The notes under the pieces were generated by a model, which was not told where the DNA came from, searched no databases, and saw only the letters and a list, made by a program, of their open reading frames with translations. From positions 1 through 43,517 of the forward strand of contig LSSI01000048.1 of NCBI GenBank assembly GCA_001595945.1: a DNA stretch of 43,517 bases, read 5' to 3'. This stretch comes from Thermoplasmatales archaeon SM1-50. Its GTDB lineage: Archaea > Thermoplasmatota > E2 > DHVEG-1. The position numbers were made by a program, and so were the translations under genes. Positions 43,165 to 43,517 of the stretch are shown here, one piece after another (within the stretch, counting starts at the first letter, position 1; every line of letters begins with the position of its first letter).

Positions 43165-43517
43165 GCTAATTCCCTTTTCACTTTTTGAAGTATTTTATCC
43201 GGGTCTTTCATATAGATTGCAACGATATTACCGACATCGGTGTATGACCGAATATCATTCTTTTTCATCCAGTCAAGGACCTTCACGCGGTTCTGAAGTT
43301 CTTTTTGGAGGTCCTCCTCGTTCCATCCGTTTTCAAGTCTGATTTGGTAAAGCAACCTGCTAGCACCACTACTTTGGTATCGGTCATCGTTTTCTCCAAC
43401 CCATTCGAATGGGGTCATTGTGACAAGACGATTTGTTCCTGGGTCTAACTCTATGATTTCTGTGACATTGGTGATGCGTCTTACTGGTGCTCCTTTGACG
43501 GTGACGGAGTTTAAAAA
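43161..43517 (-). CDS. tadA: Type IV pilus/secretion ATPase (TadA/GspE-like), C-terminus only
   Basis: The minus frame is open to the window edge. It reads GAPVRRITNVTEIIELDPGT, then TMTPFEWVGENDDRYQSSGA, RLLYQIRLENGWNEEDLQ and VKRELA. RRITNVTEIIxLDP followed by xxxFEW is the C-terminal signature of archaeal GspE/VirB11-type ATPases. The Walker motifs lie outside the window. It provides the energy for pilus assembly and is translationally coupled to tadC. Confidence 0.85.
   Translation of the reverse strand, partial: FLNSVTVKGAPVRRITNVTEIIELDPGTNRLVTMTPFEWVGENDDRYQSSGASRLLYQIRLENGWNEEDLQKELQNRVKVLDWMKKNDIRSYTDVGNIVAIYMKDPDKILQKVKRELA

Overview
The window looks archaeal and most likely comes from the Thermoplasmatota or a related uncultured euryarchaeal lineage. 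Supporting signs are TATA-box promoters with little or no leader, archaeal type IV pilin genes with a TadA/TadC-type motor, a KaiC-like ATPase, an ADP-forming acyl-CoA synthetase subunit, and many exported FG-GAP and PKD proteins. This is inference from gene content; no rRNA is present.

Layout. (1) 1-4631: two tandem paralogous surface proteins, the first cut by the window edge. (2) 4916-7234: two exported proteins on the minus strand and degraded sequence. (3) 7367-10773: a compact plus-strand operon of phenylacetate-CoA ligase, ADP-forming acyl-CoA synthetase beta subunit and a bacterial-type S-adenosylhomocysteinase. (4) 11054-14524: a TraB-family protein behind a promoter rich in inverted repeats, the potassium-uptake pair trkA and trkH (convergent), and a small conserved protein. 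(5) 14618-14692: tRNA-Arg(CCU). (6) 14693 to about 36343: an AT-rich island. (7) 36891-43517: a KaiC-like ATPase divergent from a type IV pilus operon (three pilin-like proteins, a TadC-like membrane protein and the C-terminus of the secretion ATPase).

The island is the main result. Starting at the 3' end of tRNA-Arg, genes come in blocks of one to four. The blocks are separated by eleven copies of a roughly 75-115 bp site, all in the same orientation as the tRNA. Each site ends in a copy of the tRNA 3' end (CCCGCCAGGTCCG). Nine sites are one class (A) and two are another (B). The classes differ upstream but share CCTG, then 19-20 bases, then CAGG, as expected of a recombinase core site. Three of the four copies nearest the tRNA are perfect and all distal copies are altered, which suggests serial insertion at the tRNA end. 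No integrase or transposase lies in the window, so the blocks look like integrase-less cassettes mobilised in trans: an integron-like or serial-satellite array using a tRNA gene as its entry site.

Cargo is biased to exported hydrolases: an Ntn amidase, an M14 carboxypeptidase, a C25 gingipain-like protease, a transglutaminase-like protein, a caspase-like protease with Ig domains and a PHB-depolymerase-like esterase. There are also regulators (a double Lrp protein, an XRE protein, an ACT-domain protein), a ZIP transporter, a sulfotransferase with a DUF362 ferredoxin, and a stand-alone ATP-cone. Several broken genes sit beside the sites.
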